Positions 47,511 to 60,875 of a stretch of DNA of 64,000 nucleotides are shown here, one piece after another. The DNA is taken from positions 62,334,954 to 62,398,953 of the forward strand of contig NC_088776.1 of NCBI RefSeq assembly GCF_954871325.1, given 5' to 3'. Each line of letters starts with the position of its first letter. Position 1 is the stretch's first letter. The position numbers and the translations under genes were made by a program. This DNA comes from Gordionus sp. m RMFG-2023. Its lineage: Eukaryota; Nematomorpha; Gordioida; Chordodea; Parachordodidae. The notes below the pieces were generated by a model. The model was not told the origin of the DNA and ran no database searches. It saw only the letters and a list, made by a program, of their open reading frames with translations.

Positions 47511-49500
47511 GTAAGCAGAATATATTAAATTCTTATTCATTTCATGTGATATACATCGGCGAATAGAAATAAAAATAAATCAGATGTTTATAACGGCAAT
47601 TTTTCTGAGTTGGTATTTCTTTTTTCTACGTTACAATAAATTTTAAATAAAATTAGAAAAATTTATAATATGCTGTTTAAATATTTCCTGAAAGCTTTTA
47701 TTACAGACTGGTACTTATTTCTAATCAAACTTGAAATTGCTATTTTATTTTTAATACATACTATATTCTGGATTTAACTCTAAAGGACTTAAATTGACAA
47801 AATGAAACGTTGAAAGACAAACTTGTATAACAGTTAAATGTTTGTTAGAAATTTGTGGGGAAGTTAATAAAAACTATTCCACCCATATTAATAATATGAT
47901 GCTTACAAGCTATCAGTAACTCTTAGTGAAAATGAAAATTAAAATTTATCCAGTATTTTCAAAAATGTCGAATATTTATCAGATGGTTAGCCCAAGTTAG
48001 ATGAAGATTATTTATTAATATTATTAAATGAGTAGAGTGTGAAGGCTGCTTATTAAGTGGGTCAAGATTGGTATTCCTAAAGTTACAACTATCTGTGTTA
48101 AACATTTTATATCAAGAGTATTCCGGAACTAAGCTAATGAAATCCTTGCTTTAGATCCTTTCTGATACTTACCATAATCACATTTATCAATGATTACGTT
48201 CTATTATGTGAAATATATTAACAGAAAGGATATCTACTAAAACATTATTCCTACCTAGTCTTTAGAGGGAGATTCATGGTCAACAGACATTATCCAAGTC
48301 CTTTATTAGAAAACTTAGACTAATAGAACGGACAGTTACAATGAATGCTAAAAGCAAAGTTAATAGCCTAGCCTAGTTATATGGGAAAATACCATGTTTA
48401 AACAATATAGTTGGAATATTTGGTAACACAAAATTCCGTATTTAGTGACTGGCCGCATATATTAAGTAAGTAAATTAGATCAATTTTATCTTACCTTAAC
48501 ACTCTATTTATAATAAACAACAAAACATCAGCCTCTCACATATCAGTTTATTTTCATATTAGAACTGTTAAACTACAATATCCAAAAATAAAAGAGAGAA
48601 TGAGTATTTTGAAAATAAATTTAATATAATCAAGATGACTTAGTTTATGTCAAATTTGTAAGAGAGGTCTTTGTGGATTGCGGCTAAAGTAGTAGATACT
48701 ATGTCATTTTAAGTACAGGGTAAAAAATATTATGGAAAATATATAATTTGCATCTAAACTTGGTGGCTATAAAGGCATTCGCCACGCACATGACAACTCA
48801 GAAATAAGGAAATGGCCAACTCCTAAGAAAGATATGACCAGCCCAAAATTATAGTTCATATTTTAAAATGTACCCTGTAAACCAAACCTCTAACTCTTGC
48901 TGCTGCTCAGGTCAAAGACAAAAAATTATCTCCATACTTTGAATAAATCTTATATAACCCCTTAAAAACGATAACATATTGAATAAAAATTATTTAATTA
49001 ATCGCTAAATATAAAAAATTATGACTGGCATTGAATATCTAATTATAGGTAAAATACTCGAGAATATTTTTTTTAATTTTGCTAAAATTTTATCTGAACT
49101 AATCAGTCATTTACTGTAAAGTTTTTATCAAAATTATAGAGAGAGATTAAAATGATAACCATATTATTAAATCAATCTTTGAAATTAAACTTATATATAT
49201 ATTTTTTTAAATTATTTAATATATATTATACATTATATACAACTAATTATATTCCAATCATAACCAATAATTGGGTTTAACAAATAACGCGAATATATAT
49301 ATTTTAACATGATAATTTGAATATTTTTTTATAAAAAAATATAAAATATTTGATATAAGGTTACTTATATTAAAGCTTTTATTTTTTTTCAAATTAAAAG
49401 TTCTGCTGGGCATATGTCTAAGGGAATATATAACATTTGGTGAAAAGAAATCATGATTTATTAATTTAAAATATTTTTTTTCCTAGTCGTTATCAACCTG
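47511..49500. other. higher-GC, unidentified decayed sequence
   Basis: From 48746 a plus-strand frame reads KLGGYKGIRHAHDN, then SEIRKWPTPKKDMTSPK and a stop; the family was not recognised. Other fragments are short. GC falls back after 48.9 kb. Confidence 0.3.
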
Positions 49501-50623
49501 ATAATTAACTTTTTTTTAGAAATGAAGCGTGAAATCTTAAATTAATTATGTACTTAAAGACAAAGGAAGAGAAGTTTAACCATCTATTCTTAAACCTCTG
49601 ATATAAAATTAAAATGTTTTTTATTTTGATAGCTCTAAAATACGTAATGAATTTGATAAAGTTCCTAGTAATATAAAATTGATAACTGAATATATATTTA
49701 TAAAGGAATAAAAATTAATATAGTAATTATATATAAACAAATTATTAAAAAAAACATTAAATCCATCACCAAATAAAAGATTAAATATGGTTTATTGATC
49801 ACAATGTTTATTGATTTTTTAATCCTTTCTAGATACCTTTAATATAATTATAAAATATTTCACGAATAAATTAATTATGTAAGATATCTATAACATGAAT
49901 ATTAATAATCAATATAATGGCGGAAGCAATGAAGATCTCATGATTAACTATTTACATTAATTATTTTTAAAGAATAAGAAAATATTGTGTTTATTATGGT
50001 AATAATTAAATTTTTTTGTAAAATATTAATTTATATAATATGTCCATATAGCGTTATTCTATTTTTTTTAAACTTAAATCATGATTTCAGCTCATTATTT
50101 ATATCCCAATAACATGACTTTACTGCAAACATAATATTTAGTAAACTTACTTTGTGATATTTAAAAAAATTTTACCATGAACATTTGAAATTTGAACTTA
50201 TTTTATTTATATTAGTTTGTCCATAGATATTTTATATAACATATAAATTTATCGAGGGTTAAGTGCAAAAATATCTTAAATTTTTAGTGTAAGTGCTATA
50301 ACCACCGGAAAAGAAAAAATAATTCTTTAATGTTAAATCCTAAAGGTGACATTTATTGTTAATTAATTATATAATAAATAATAATATTATCTAATAAATT
50401 TTGGGTCAATTTTAAATATTTTTATAGTGACCATAATTTTTATTTTCTTACAAAAAATCATAAAATTTAGATACAATTAATTTAAAATATAAATACAATT
50501 AAAGTAATAGTGATAAAATATATTTATTAATAAATCTATCAAAATACTTTGAAAAAAAAATATTTATCTGTAAATCTATTAAAATATTATGCTAATTTTA
50601 AAAAAATAATATTGATCTTACCC

Positions 50624-50631
50624 TTAGATAA
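50624..50631 (-). CDS. terminal micro-exon, copy B
   Basis: After ctacaatag the exon reads TT ATC TAA (Val-Ile-stop with the carried G), matching 2706-2713 in copy A. Confidence 0.35.
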
Positions 50632-51590
50632 CTATTGTAGAAAAGATATTTGAAATGAACATTTTAAAATAAGGTTCCTAATTAGGCAATATGCGGCAAT
50701 CTTCTCAATGTGGGTATTATCTTACAATTATCTAAAATATATAATTAATAAATATATGCCTATTTTTTCATGAAATCAAAAATTTTAAAAAAAATGCTGA
50801 AAATTATTTTTTAAAAAGATATTTAAAGAATCTATAAATGATTATATTACTTATTATAACAATAGTTTTATTACCAATTTCCTCCAGTTCTAAAGAAATT
50901 ATGAGAAATATATTTAATAAACAAAATTTATAGTTTATAAAAAAAAAAACAAATTAAGAAATTTTTTAAACGTAATGAGAACTAAAATTCTATCAAAAAA
51001 ATTGTTTGATTTTCAAGAATTATTTTGTAATGAATAATTTAATTCCCTTCATTTACGATAAAATAAATTATTATAGTGTATTTTTTTTGACAGGAATTTT
51101 AGTTTGCTTTACATTTTAAAATGCAGGAGAAAACAATTCAGTAATAATTTTTGCTTGAAAAATAATGACTATGATTGTATGCAGTATACAGATTTGGTTA
51201 TTAATATATATAATTATAATAGGTCTAAATAATAAAATAATTTAAAAAAATTTTACAGCAATATATTTTGCCCAAATTTATCTATAAATATAATTTAAAA
51301 ATGATAACCTTCTAATAATATATTTAACCTAATTTCCTAATTATACTCCCCTTAGATGACTATACCCTACCCTATTAAAAATTTGGAACAAAAAGAACGA
51401 ACCTTCCCCTTATTTAGAAGATGGGGATAAAGAAAATTTGTAACAAAATATTAGTATACTATATTTAGATAATTGTAAAGAATTGTATTGACTTAATTAA
51501 AAATTATAAATTATTTGTAGATATTTTCCATAAGGATATTAAGAAATATTATTAATAACAACAATTTTTTTATAGAATTAATAATATTAC

Positions 51591-51617
51591 CTAGAACAAT
51601 TCCTTCAGCAGCCACTT
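51591..51617 (-). CDS. micro-exon, 27 nt (VAAEGIVL), copy B
   Basis: The acceptor ctaattaag and donor G/GTAATATT bracket 27 nt reading E-VAAEGIVL-G. It is the counterpart of 5405-5428 with one extra codon. Confidence 0.6.
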   Translation of the reverse strand, partial: KWLLKELF

Positions 51618-51768
51618 CTTAATTAGAATTAAAAATATATTTAATTTTAATAATTTTTCTGGTTATTAATTCTGACTTTAATATTGGGCTTGTTTGAAAG
51701 AGTTATTTCTTTAATTTATAATATCCTTTTTTTTTCTTTTTTTTAAATATAAAACTTGATATTCCTAC

Positions 51769-51792
51769 CTGATGCTACTTCTTCTTCTATAA
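51769..51792 (-). CDS. micro-exon, 24 nt (IEEEVAS), copy B
   Basis: Splice sites and length are as in copy A 5816-5839 (IEEEALP). The IEEE core is identical. Confidence 0.65.
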
Positions 51793-51884
51793 CTTGTTAA
51801 TAAAAAGATATATAAAATTAATTCTTTAATTTTGCATCCTCATTTTTTTTAAAGGTACAAATGTAATTTTATAAAAATTCTTAC

Positions 51885-51896
51885 TTGGAGCAACTT
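51885..51896 (-). CDS. micro-exon, 12 nt (VAP), copy B
   Basis: AAGTTGCTCCAA lies between attgctacag and GTAAGAAT. The peptide is identical to 5988-5999, with a synonymous third-position change. Confidence 0.6.
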
Positions 51897-53174
51897 CTGT
51901 AGCAATTTGTTAATAAAAATATATCTTATATATAAATTAATATATCGGTTTAATTTTTAATTATTATAATAATAATACAACTCTGTATATTTCTTAAAAA
52001 AATATACATTTCTGAAGTTTTATAACTTATATATTATATTTCAAGATAACCACTTTTTCTAAATTTTTACAGAGTGAACATAGTTCATATTTAAAAACTG
52101 TGCAGGCACACTTCTCTTTAACTTTAATAAGATCTCTTTAGGCATAGATGAATCCGATAATTCGCTGCGGAAAATACAAAAATAAAAGGTATTTTGTATA
52201 ATTCCTGGCAAATTCGCACCAACTATGAATGAGTGGTTATATTCACAATATCAATGATATTGTAAAATTTTTGAGTTGATGTTATTTAATAATATAAAAA
52301 GTATATATAAACACTTAATTTTTAATAGATCAATTTCAATGCTTAATACAAACAAATTTTCTATCATATTATTTTATAATCGCATGTTTTACATTTTTTT
52401 TATTTAATTTTTGTAAAAAATAAAAATAATTATAAGGAATTATATTTTTATTTAATTAAATTTAATTACTAGGTATAAATTATTAAATAAAGATTTAGAT
52501 TGGGTCGTTATCAATGTACCTAATCTTAAGTAATGTTGTTTATGATAAAGATAATGATTAGCGTTCAATATTAATAGACGCAAAATAAAATAATTTTTGT
52601 TTTTCCTTAAGAAATTTAAGTATATTGAATTCTGGATTTTTTGTGTAGTATAATAATTTATACTAGTTATTTCGATTTACATATTTTGCATTTATTTGAT
52701 ATCAAATAAAATTAAATCAAATAAAATTAAATTAAAATTGATCTTGAGCAAAAAAAAATAAAAGGATGTATTTTGATTTTATTAAATAAACTGATATAAA
52801 TTCTTTGATATAATTTTTTTAAAGTTAACATTAAGAAGTGGTCTTTTCATTTTTTACTTTAATTTATACAATTTTTTCTTTATTTAAATCTAAACTTCAA
52901 CTCGTTTTTTCCTAATTCCACCATTATATACGTGAAACATTTTAATTCATGATCAACGCTAGATATGTAGATAACGATTATCTCGTAGGTTATCTTTAAT
53001 TACTTTCAAAATATTTTTTTATACGAAAATTTACCAAAAAATTTTGCCAAACCAACACCCATGCTGAATATTCAATTTTATATATGGAGGTTACAAGTGA
53101 TTGGACAAATTTACTAGTAATATCTTAATATACATCTTCCAGCAAAATATTAGAATATCTATAGGAGACCTTAC

Positions 53175-53189
53175 CAGTTGTAACCTCTT
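53175..53189 (-). CDS. micro-exon, 15 nt (EVTT), copy B
   Basis: AAGAGGTTACAACTG lies between tacaagtatag and the strong donor GTAAGGTC and reads E-EVTT-G. No clear partner in copy A. Confidence 0.45.
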
Positions 53190-53484
53190 CTATACTTGTA
53201 ATGCTCGAAAAAATTCACACTACAAAGATCATCATTTGGCCCTAAAAATAACAAACATTGTATGCTAGATAGAACTTTTAGGACTAACACAGCTGACTAT
53301 AGGAGAATGGCTTGGTAATAATAACCTTAAAGATAAACTTGCATCATCATGTGACATATGTAAATCCTACGCATAATTTTTTTCTCTCCTTCGCTTAAAA
53401 CATAAGAAATAAATATTTTAATCGCAATCACTTCTATGTAACTTTAATCCTGGTGCTTCCACTATTTTTAAAAATAATAGGAAA

Positions 53485-54825
53485 GAAAATATTACCTCAT
53501 TTATCTATTAGAGATAATTATAATTTTAAAATATTAATATATTTTTAAAACTTTATAAAAAATTAAAACAACCTTTATATTTTTTAATTGTGGAATTTTC
53601 TTATACTAGAAAAACTCTATTTTCTCTAATATTTATTGCATATTTATATACAATTAATGTATTTTTTAAATATATTAAAATATAATTTGTATGTCGAGAT
53701 TCGGGGTAGGATGAAATTTATATGAAGTTGCGAAGAATATTAATCATAAATATAAATCATTTAGCCTACAAAATTTATCCTGTTCATCTTTCCTTCTCGT
53801 ATTTTTTATATGTATTTTCTTTTAGGATATTATATCATTACGGAATTATGAAATACATAGCGATTATAAATCTTTGATGAACTATTTTTTATCCAATTTG
53901 ACAAGAAATGTATTTCTGCATGTGTAAAGTATCCCTTCCTACATTATGGATTTAATAAATTATTTTATCATAAACATTTTAGTACTTTATAATTTTAATG
54001 AAAAAAATCTATACATAATAAAATTAATACCAATACATAAGTGTAAGGAAATATGGTCTTAAAATTATAGTGTAAAAAAATCTCAGTAAATGATATAAAA
54101 TTAACTAATTTAGATTATTTTCGTAAGAAACTGCTCCAGGTAAGAATATTTATTCTGAAGCAAATTAATTTTATATTTAAAGAGTCGTTAGCAGAATAAG
54201 AAAATAATCTGAATTAGTTAATTTTATCATTTACTGAGATTTTTTTACACTCTAAATTTAAGACCATATTTCCCTACACTTATGTATTGGTATTAATTTT
54301 ATTATTTATAGATTTTTTCATTGAAATTATAAAGTTCTAAAACGTTTATGATAAAATAATTTATTAAATCCATAGGGATACTCTACAAATGCAGAAATAC
54401 ATTTCTTGTGAAATTGGATAAAATAAAAATAGTTCATTAGAGATTTATAATCGCTATGTATTTCATAATTCCGTAATGATATAATATCCTAAAAGAATAA
54501 AATACATATAAAAAATACGAGAAGGAAAGATGAACAGGATACATTTTGTAGGCTAAATAATTTATATTTATGATTAATAATTTTTCGCAACTTCATATAA
54601 ATTTTATCCTACCCCGAACCCCGACATGCAAATTATATTTTAATATATTTAAAAAATATTAATTGTATATAAACATGCAAAATATTAGAAAAAATAGAGT
54701 TTTTCTAATATAAGAAAATTCCACAATTAAAAAAAAATAAAGGTTGTTTTAAATTTTTTATAAAGTTTTAAAAATACATTAATATTAAATAATAATTATC
54801 TCTAATAGATAAATGAGGGAATATT
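53485..54825. repeat. large palindrome (arms about 0.63 kb)
   Basis: The left arm 53485-54121 and right arm 54201-54825 are inverted copies with high identity and few indels, around a 79-bp spacer. The spacer holds a plus-oriented fragment of the VEEETAL-type micro-exon (GAAACTGCTCCAG/GTAAGAATATT, 54127-54139) and its intron. The left arm is colinear with copy A 6.36-6.6 kb; the right arm plus spacer is the same segment inverted and carrying the adjacent exon. Confidence 0.9.
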
Positions 54826-56268
54826 TTATTTTTGAAATATTTTCTACAATTGACATTTATTAATATAGAATTTGCATATATATATTTATTGAAATTTTAT
54901 AAGCAAATAAAAATTTAAGAATAAATATAGAAAAAAGTAAGAAAAAAAAGAATATATTAAATATCTTTAATATAATTATTCGTTCTTTTTAGGATATCTT
55001 TACATTTTCTATCTTTAAGATTAAAAATGACCTTAAATAGATATTATATAAATTTAGTTTAATTAATAGCGAAAGGTGTATGTAAGAAAAATTAATTGTT
55101 GAAAATATAGGAAAATATCGCAAGGACCATATTTAAAATGGACAATATATAATTAGAAAATTTTTTTTTCTTTCGTTTATTTTTCTATTTTTATTTTTCA
55201 TTTATTACATAAAATAATATTTATTATAGCCAGAAACTTACTAAACTACTCCTTAAAGGAAAAAACAAAATTATTGGCAGAAATGCCACTTCTTCTAAAT
55301 ATTTTGTAAACATGCAATCACTTTTGATTATTTAAATTGTGTAATATTTATGAAATTTTTATAAATTAAAAACTATTTCTTAATAATAAGTCATTAGTTT
55401 TAGCGTGTTTTTTAAGCAACGTTAATAAATAGAATCCAAATAATAAAACTAGATTAAAATTAACGGGAATATATATAATATATTTAATGTATATAATTTC
55501 AATAATCTTATCTAAGATTTATTAAAAATTTTGGAAAAATATTTTTCAAATATAATTATGAATTCATTAATTTATTGCTGTCATAAAAAAAATCATATTT
55601 TTTTAAATTCTATCATTTCCCACTAATTAGTTTTTTATAATATAGGATCCGAAATAAATAAAAAAAATTCCTTCATTCAAATTACACTTCAAAGATCTTT
55701 TTCCAAGCATTTGGAGTAAATATCAATTTCTAGAATTTTTAAATATAGAAATTAATTTTATAATTACTCAAAATAAACGATATATATTATATGCCGTCTA
55801 GTTTCTTAACTATGATCCAACAGATCTTTCTAGTTTAGGGAGATATAATTAAACTTAAAATACTCTAGGTAATGCTTTATGATTACTATAAAAATTGGGC
55901 CAATAAAACTTAGAATTTATCCCAAGGTGATTCTTTTCCTCTGCACTTTGTTAAAAATATCTTTTCTCCAATATTATAATTATTGGTAACATAGAATATA
56001 CAGTACCAATTATAATGATCTTTTAACTGATCGTGATTAGACATTTGATCCTTATTTAATTACGTTGTGATAATTTAAAATATAAAATAAAAAGCATAAA
56101 TGGGACTACTTTAAAAAAATAACTTGTAATTTTTGTTTAAATAAATAAAAAAAATTCTGATATTATTAATCAAATATATAAATACTTTGCAGTATCTGTA
56201 TATTTATTGACTCAATAAGATATAATCGTTATAAAAAAATAAGATAAGAATTTTTCATAAAAAATTAC

Positions 56269-56307
56269 CCTCATTTTCTTCGGGAGAAGAATTCTCAATA
56301 ATATCGG
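56269..56307 (-). CDS. micro-exon, 36 or 39 nt (IIENSSPEENE), copy B
   Basis: Counterpart of 10687-10722. The aligned acceptor has changed from AG to CG, but the AG three bases upstream (aattttag) gives a 39-nt exon in the same frame, reading DIIENSSPEENE-G. The donor is G/GTAATTTT. Confidence 0.55.
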
Positions 56308-56613
56308 CTAAAATTGAAATAAATTATAAAAATAAAATTAGAACTTTTGATAATTTCTAATTAAAATATAAAATAATCCCTTGATCAAATCATTTCTAAT
56401 TTTTATAATAATATAATTTATCTTATTTTTACGCCATGGTTAACGTTTCAGATATTCAGTGGTTCAAATTTCCAATTTAAGATAATTTTTTTCATGATAT
56501 TTTATTTACAATAAAATAAATAAAATAAATAAAATTAAAAATAATCAAAAATTTTTATCAGCTGAAAAGTGTGACTATGGATTATTATGTATTTTTTTAT
56601 ATATAAAAAAAAC

Positions 56614-56649
56614 CTTTCACTACTTCGGGAGATGAATTATCAGTAATAT
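56614..56649 (-). CDS. micro-exon, 36 nt (ITDNSSPEVVK), copy B
   Basis: Counterpart of 11289-11324 (ISDNSSPEEVE), with the same acceptor aattttagcag and donor G/GTTTTTTT. Confidence 0.7.
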
Positions 56650-57413
56650 CTGCTAAAATTGAGAAAAAGAATAAAAAAATAAGAAAGAACCATCATGATA
56701 ATTTATAATTATAGTTAAACTCGAAAATTAGGAATTAATATTAGAATAATTAACTTTATTTAAGACATTGTTTCAAATAATTTTATAAAAGTCATTTCAT
56801 TTCCCCATTCAAATGATTTAATAAGGTATATACTGATTGTGTAAAGTGTTTTTTTAATTGGAACAAATTTGCTCTCTATATGAAAAGAACAAGAAAATTT
56901 TTTTATTGGCTTGGAATTTTAAATTAAATTATTATGCATTTTTATTTCATTAATAACTTTAACAACAGATTATTAAATTGATGACTTTTTTAAAACACAA
57001 TTTTTGAGAATATAAGCTATGGCACACGTTTTAGATAGATTAGATTATTTTTTAAAGTTAAGGTAATGATCTAAATAATGCAAAACAATATAAACCAAAA
57101 TATTTTGAATGAAAACAAAGTTTTTTTAAAAAAATAACATATTACTTTATAATATTCAAATTTTATTAACTTAGAAAATTAATAAGAAACGAGCAAGAAT
57201 TACAATAATTGAATATAGAATAATTTTTCGACTGTTTAAATGTTATCAAATAACACAATAAAGATATAAGAGAATCTGCTAAAATAATTTAGGGAGTTTA
57301 AATCATTGATTTATTAATTGTAAAAAATGTCACTTTCACTTTAAAAATATTTGCATATTTTTCATTCAGTTAAAATTCAATATAATTTTATAATTAATTT
57401 AATTAAATTTTAC

Positions 57414-57422
57414 CGTCATTAA
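57414..57422 (-). CDS. 9-nt micro-exon (ND), copy B
   Basis: TTAATGACG lies between aatttttag and GTAAAATTT and reads V-ND-G. The copy A equivalents near 14310 and 16400 keep the core TAATGR but have lost their acceptors. Confidence 0.45.
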
Positions 57423-57561
57423 CTAAAAATTAAATTAGTGATTTTTGAAATAGCGATTTTGAAATCGTGTAAAAATTTATAATTATAAGACATTAATAAA
57501 ACAATTAATAAAAAATTTAACTGAAATATATTTAAAAAATGTTTTTAATTAAAAATATTAC

Positions 57562-57570
57562 CGTTCATAA
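57562..57570 (-). CDS. 9-nt micro-exon (MN), copy B
   Basis: TTATGAACG lies between ttattttaag and GTAATATTT and reads V-MN-G, as at 14477-14485. Confidence 0.55.
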
Positions 57571-58199
57571 CTTAAAATAAATAAAGAATAAATAAAGAAA
57601 AAATATAACAAAAAAAATATTTTATATGCAAGATACAATTTCTGTAAAATCATATTTCCAAATTCTGACTTATAAAATTTTTAGTATTTTAAAAAAGATA
57701 ATCAATTTCTTAAATTATAATGATTACGATTAGATAGATAACTATAGATGTCATTCATCTTGTTTAAAAAGACTATATAAAGCCACAATTTCTCAATGTC
57801 TTTTTGTATAAATGTATATAAAAAGACATGTATTTGTATGTTTGTTTCGTTTATAGAAGCGCGGATTCTACAAAACCCCTGACTCAAGCCTCGAATATGG
57901 ACATTGGATGGGTTCTAGCTCCTGTCGAGTTGTAAGATGTATCCACAGGCCTGAAGCCCGACTCGATAAATTAATATTAGAAAAAGAGAGGAAAATAATT
58001 TGAGGCTTGACAAACTTGACTTATCATTATTTATGGTAATTATTCATTATGTGATTCTATTGATAATGATATTATTAATATGTCTTTTTAAAATGTTTCA
58101 TAATTTTTTATAGAAAATTTTGTTCTAAAAGAATTATATCTTCTATTTTATATTTTTATATAATCAACAATAATTTTTAAATTCAATTATTTTTTTTAC

Positions 58200-60305
58200 T
58201 TTACTTTTTATATCTCTTTGGCTTTCACCTTTTCTGGTGGTAAGCTCCTTCAACATCTCTCTCCACTTTATGTTTTTCATACAATCTCTTTTATCTAATT
58301 TATACTTCTTTATATTGGCTCTAACTTTATGGCCCCATTGAAGTTTTGGCCTTCCTCTTTTACGTTTGCCCATCTCTTCCAAACTTTCAACTTAATATCC
58401 TATGAAATCATAGGACTTCTCTTTGTGTGCCCATACCACCTAAGTCTGTTTACCATTAACTTAGTATTCTTGTACTGCGCACTTTATCCTTTATTGTTAC
58501 CACAGCAATCATCTTCAGCATTCTCATCTCCATAGTTTGTAGACCTCTGGTCTGATTTTTTGGTTGGCCATGCTTCCGAACTATATAGAATAGTTGGTTG
58601 TACTATGGAACTGTAAATTTTTCCCTTTAATTTGTGTGGGATTCTTTTGTCATATAGCACTCCAGATAAAGATCTCCACTTTAACTATCCTTGATTAATC
58701 TTCCTCTATCTCTTTTTCTATTGTGCAATTTGTATGTATAGAGCCCAAATATTTGCAACTTTCAAGCCGATATATGCCATTCATTTATATCAATACTCTC
58801 TGTTTCATCTCTTCTTATTACCATGTACTCCGTTTCTCTATTTACTTTTAATCCGTGCTTTTCTAGGATATTTATCCAACTCACTAATCTTTCTTTCATT
58901 TCATTCTTGGATTCGGCAAGTATCACAATATCTGCAAATATCATATTCCACGGGACTGTTTAAGGTATAGACTGTGCTAATACATCTATTACTGTAATGA
59001 AGAAAAAAGGGCTGAGAGCCGACTTTAAACTTTTTCAGCTATTGTGAAGCCTGCTGAATAACCTGTTGTGCTACTGACCATTGTTGTATGGCCCCTATAC
59101 ATATCCTGTATTATTCTTATATATTTTTCGGGAATCTTTTTGTGGCGTAGCGCCAACCAGATAAATTTTCTTGGGATTCTATCGAATTTCTAGATCGAGA
59201 AAGACCATGTATAGCTTTTTGTTTTTTTTCCTGTATTTTTGACATGCCTAATTGCGTGGATAGCCTCGGTTGTTGATCTTCCAGTCATAAAGCCAAACTG
59301 AGTCTCTCCTATTTCAATTATATCTCTTAATCTTTTTTCTATTCTTTTTGTATAGTTTTAGACAGTGTGACATTAGTTTTATGCCCCTGTAATTTTAACA
59401 ATTGTGTGGATCCCCTTTATTTTTGAAGATAGGGACTATATAGCTCTGTCTCCATTTTTGTTGTACAGTTTTGTGAGGAGATGTATTCCATCATCACCTA
59501 GTACTTTAAGGCTTTCTATTGGAATATCGTCTGGACCCCTAGCTTTGTTGTTTTTTATATGCGTGAGGCATGTGATTATTTCTTGTTCTGTTATAGGTTG
59601 TACAAGGTTTTGGCAAGGGGGTGTTCATCTAAATGTAGTATGTGCGGATTAAAGTTGAGAAGCTCCTGAAAATATTCCTTCCATCTATTCATTATTTCTT
59701 TTTCCTTTATTATCAATTACTCATCTTTATTTTTGATAACTTTCGGAGCTGCGTTTATATCCTTGGAGTTCTTCTCTCGCTGTTTGGATAATCTGTATAT
59801 TTTATTTTGCCCTTCTTTGGTATGTAGATCTTAGTACATGTCATCGTATGCCATAGATTTGGCCCTAGCTACCGCCTTGTAGCTATTCTCTTGATATTTT
59901 GTAATTTGTCTTGTCCTCTGGGTTTTTGGATTTGTACCATATTTTATATAGGACTTTTTTCTCTTTATAGTGGTTTGTACCTTTTCATTCCACCACCATA
60001 GTTCTTTGTATGATTCGTTGCCTTCCCTTGCCAAGCCTAGTGTCGATTTGTCAGTGTCTATTAATCTAGATGAAAGATCTGTCCACATTTTTTCACTGAC
60101 TTGTGAGGAATCTATTGTTTCAATGTTTGCATTGATTGCAAAGGCATCTGTCATTGTTTTTAATTTGCCCTATTTGATGCATGGTCCCTGTTTTATCTTG
60201 CTTTGAGTGGATTTATTTGAGATGTGTAAATCCATGGCTAGTAGCTTGTGTTGTGCCGCGATATTTTCTCCTGGGACTCATCAAATTGTCATGGACAATC
60301 GTCCT
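58200..60305 (-). mobile_element. RTE-like LINE, 5'-truncated, decayed
   Basis: Reading on the minus strand: the remains of the end of the endonuclease domain (KLLAMDLHISN near 60.23 kb), then the linker (MTDAFAINANIETIDSSQ, ELWWWNEKVQTTIKRKK, 59831-60154), RT segments (NRWKEYFQELLNFNPH near 59.65 kb; GETQFGFMTGRST near 59.3 kb; DIVILAESKNEMKERLVSW near 58.9 kb), and the C-terminal GKRKRGRPKLQWGHK (58300-58380). It is the same family as the copy at 1-1511. Multiple stops and frameshifts make it inactive. The target 'actttactttttatat' is shared with intact copy A at about 14.87 kb. Confidence 0.85.
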
Positions 60306-60875
60306 TAATTTATTTGAAATGAATTTGATAAATAGATTAAAAACAGAATATACACATATAAAAACTATACAATCCGAGAAGTAATGGTTTAGTAGAAAGA
60401 TGCATTCAGACTATCGAAAATCGATATTTCGTAAATTGAGAACAAACGAAAGATATACCTAAATGAAGTGCTATTTAAGTACATTTAGAACACTCATTAA
60501 CGGGGTGAATACAAGCAAAACTATTTATAGGAAGAAGACTTAATACAATAGACTGGATCAAACCTAAAAAATTAGACGCTTATTCCAGTTAAACAAAGGC
60601 ACATATAGATATTTTGGAAAAAACGATTTGTATAAAAAACCTAGCTGAAAAATAATGACAAAAAGGAAAAATAATAAATCAACGTAAAAGATGGAAAACA
60701 TGCCGACTACAGTTGAAACCGAATCAATAATAATAGATGACAATATAAAGTTAGGAGAAGATAAAACAGAAAAACAATTGAACTAAGTCAAGAAACAATC
60801 AAAATCGATATCCTATGAGGGAATGAAAGCAAAAGGATTAATAGAAGAACTTGAACTTGGAGGGAAATGAGATTT
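60306..60875 (+). mobile_element. Ty3/gypsy LTR-retrotransposon integrase fossil
   Basis: A fossil of the integrase end of a pol gene. The SNGLVER-type integrase motif and a downstream FIGRRLNT-like segment, as in gypsy integrases, are recognisable. It is broken by several changes and carries no visible LTR. It abuts the 5' end of the neighbouring LINE. Age appears old. Confidence 0.65.

Larger units (their letters stand above)
49500..58200. repeat. duplicated block B, 3' part
   Basis: Colinear with 1.8-14.97 kb of copy A with gaps: 49.6-51.5 matches 1.8-3.5, 51.59-51.95 matches 5.4-6.05, 53.9-54.1 matches 6.36-6.6, 54.84-55.2 matches 9.44-9.8, 56.27 matches 10.69, 56.61 matches 11.29, 57.4-57.6 matches 14.3-14.5, and 57.86-58.2 matches 14.57-14.9. 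Divergence is substantial (many indels) except at the exon-like segments, which keep length class and frame. Confidence 0.75.

Noticed and set aside
53496-53504. 9-nt segment ATAAATGAG between AG and GTAATATT
   Set aside because: The common phase gives a stop, and the palindrome partner at 54.81 kb lacks the donor.
58329-60384. Plus-strand ORFs across 58.3-60.4 kb
   Set aside because: They are antisense shadows of the minus-strand LINE reading frame, apart from the tail that overlaps the integrase fossil.
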